Source: an uncultured Psychroserpens sp. | GTDB lineage: Bacteria; Bacteroidota; Bacteroidia; Flavobacteriales; Flavobacteriaceae | Assembly (NCBI RefSeq): GCF_947492715.1 | Contig: NZ_CANLNS010000001.1 | Location: 1,178,001-1,242,000 of the forward strand | Length of the DNA: 64,000 nt | Direction: 5' to 3' | In this document: positions 63,924-64,000 of the stretch, one piece after another | How the letters are laid out: the number at the start of each line of letters is the position of its first letter | Numbering within the stretch: the first letter of the stretch is position 1 | Notes under the pieces: model-generated | The model's database searches: none | What the model was told of the DNA's origin: nothing | The model's input: only the letters and a program-made list of their open reading frames with translations | Program-made: the position numbers and the translations under genes

Positions 63924-64000
63924 TTAATATTGAGAACCATTGTGTTTACCACTTTCCCAGCCGTGTTTACCTAGGTATTGATCTCCGCTTTCTACTGCGC
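63924..64000 (-). CDS. C-terminal end of an unknown protein
   Basis: A minus-strand frame open to the window edge ends ESGDQYLGKHGWESGKHNGS then QY and TAA at 63924-63926, 82 bp before the terminator at 63842. Rich in Gly, His and Ser. Only about 25 residues are visible, so no family can be assigned. Confidence 0.55.
   Translation of the reverse strand, partial: AVESGDQYLGKHGWESGKHNGSQY

Overview
The window is chromosomal DNA from an AT-rich member of the Bacteroidota, very probably a marine Flavobacteriaceae. Evidence: type IX secretion sorting domains, a SusC-like receptor, an L32-fabH-accB-accC block, TAnnTTTG-type -7 promoter elements, tRNA genes without encoded CCA, and small dispersed repeats in intergenic DNA. 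The species cannot be named from the sequence alone.

Layout. 1-3.3 kb: end of rpmF, then fabH, accB and accC. 3.5-11.9 kb: a + strand operon with a type III polyketide synthase, two flavoprotein oxidoreductases, a methyltransferase, an enoyl-reductase-like SDR, a FabZ-like dehydratase, a KAS II-like synthase, an acyl carrier protein and its phosphopantetheinyl transferase; it looks like a complete small lipid or polyketide pathway. 11.9-37.3 kb: an accessory RNA-repair island, described below. 37.4-64 kb: ordinary flavobacterial genes (orphan ABC ATPase, prolyl oligopeptidase, two FG-GAP/T9SS proteins, a CxxCH lipoprotein, asd, mscL, alr, tdk, rsmI, a uracil-DNA-glycosylase-family gene, an alpha-2-macroglobulin-like protein carrying a TonB plug, and a plug-less SusC-like barrel).

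The RNA-repair island is the notable part. It encodes RtcB, an Rnl2-type RNA ligase, an AlkB-like dioxygenase, a YkuK/RNase H-like protein, a calcineurin-like phosphoesterase, two YcgL-type nucleotidyltransferases, three ATP-grasp proteins, a zinc-ribbon/SDR protein, a 613-residue protein of unclear family and several unknown proteins. Among them are 24 recognisable tRNA genes on the minus strand (4 at 13.3-13.6 kb, 20 at 28.3-30.3 kb), one interrupted tRNA in the array, and a tRNA(CAU) at 23.3 kb carrying a 40-nt insertion whose removal restores a perfect cloverleaf. That insertion has four diverged relatives just downstream. Upstream of it lies about 0.95 kb of hairpin-rich DNA that looks like a large structured RNA. 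Three short, previously easy-to-miss ORFs (41, 42 and 24 residues), each followed by an intrinsic terminator, lie at 30.4-32.7 kb.

Five copies of one 19-bp palindrome (ACTACGCA-N7-TGCGTA, first two bases flanking) lie in front of five transcription units of the island. In four of them the palindrome is exactly 8 nt upstream of a TAATnTTTG-like -7 element. The fifth copy precedes an operon encoding a CAP-domain exported protein and a WYL-domain regulator fused to a PhyH-like dioxygenase. The simplest reading is one regulon under the WYL protein: RNA damage is sensed, and ligases, demethylase, nucleases, spare tRNAs and a large RNA are made together. The palindromes and gene content are seen directly; the regulatory link and the physiological role are inference.
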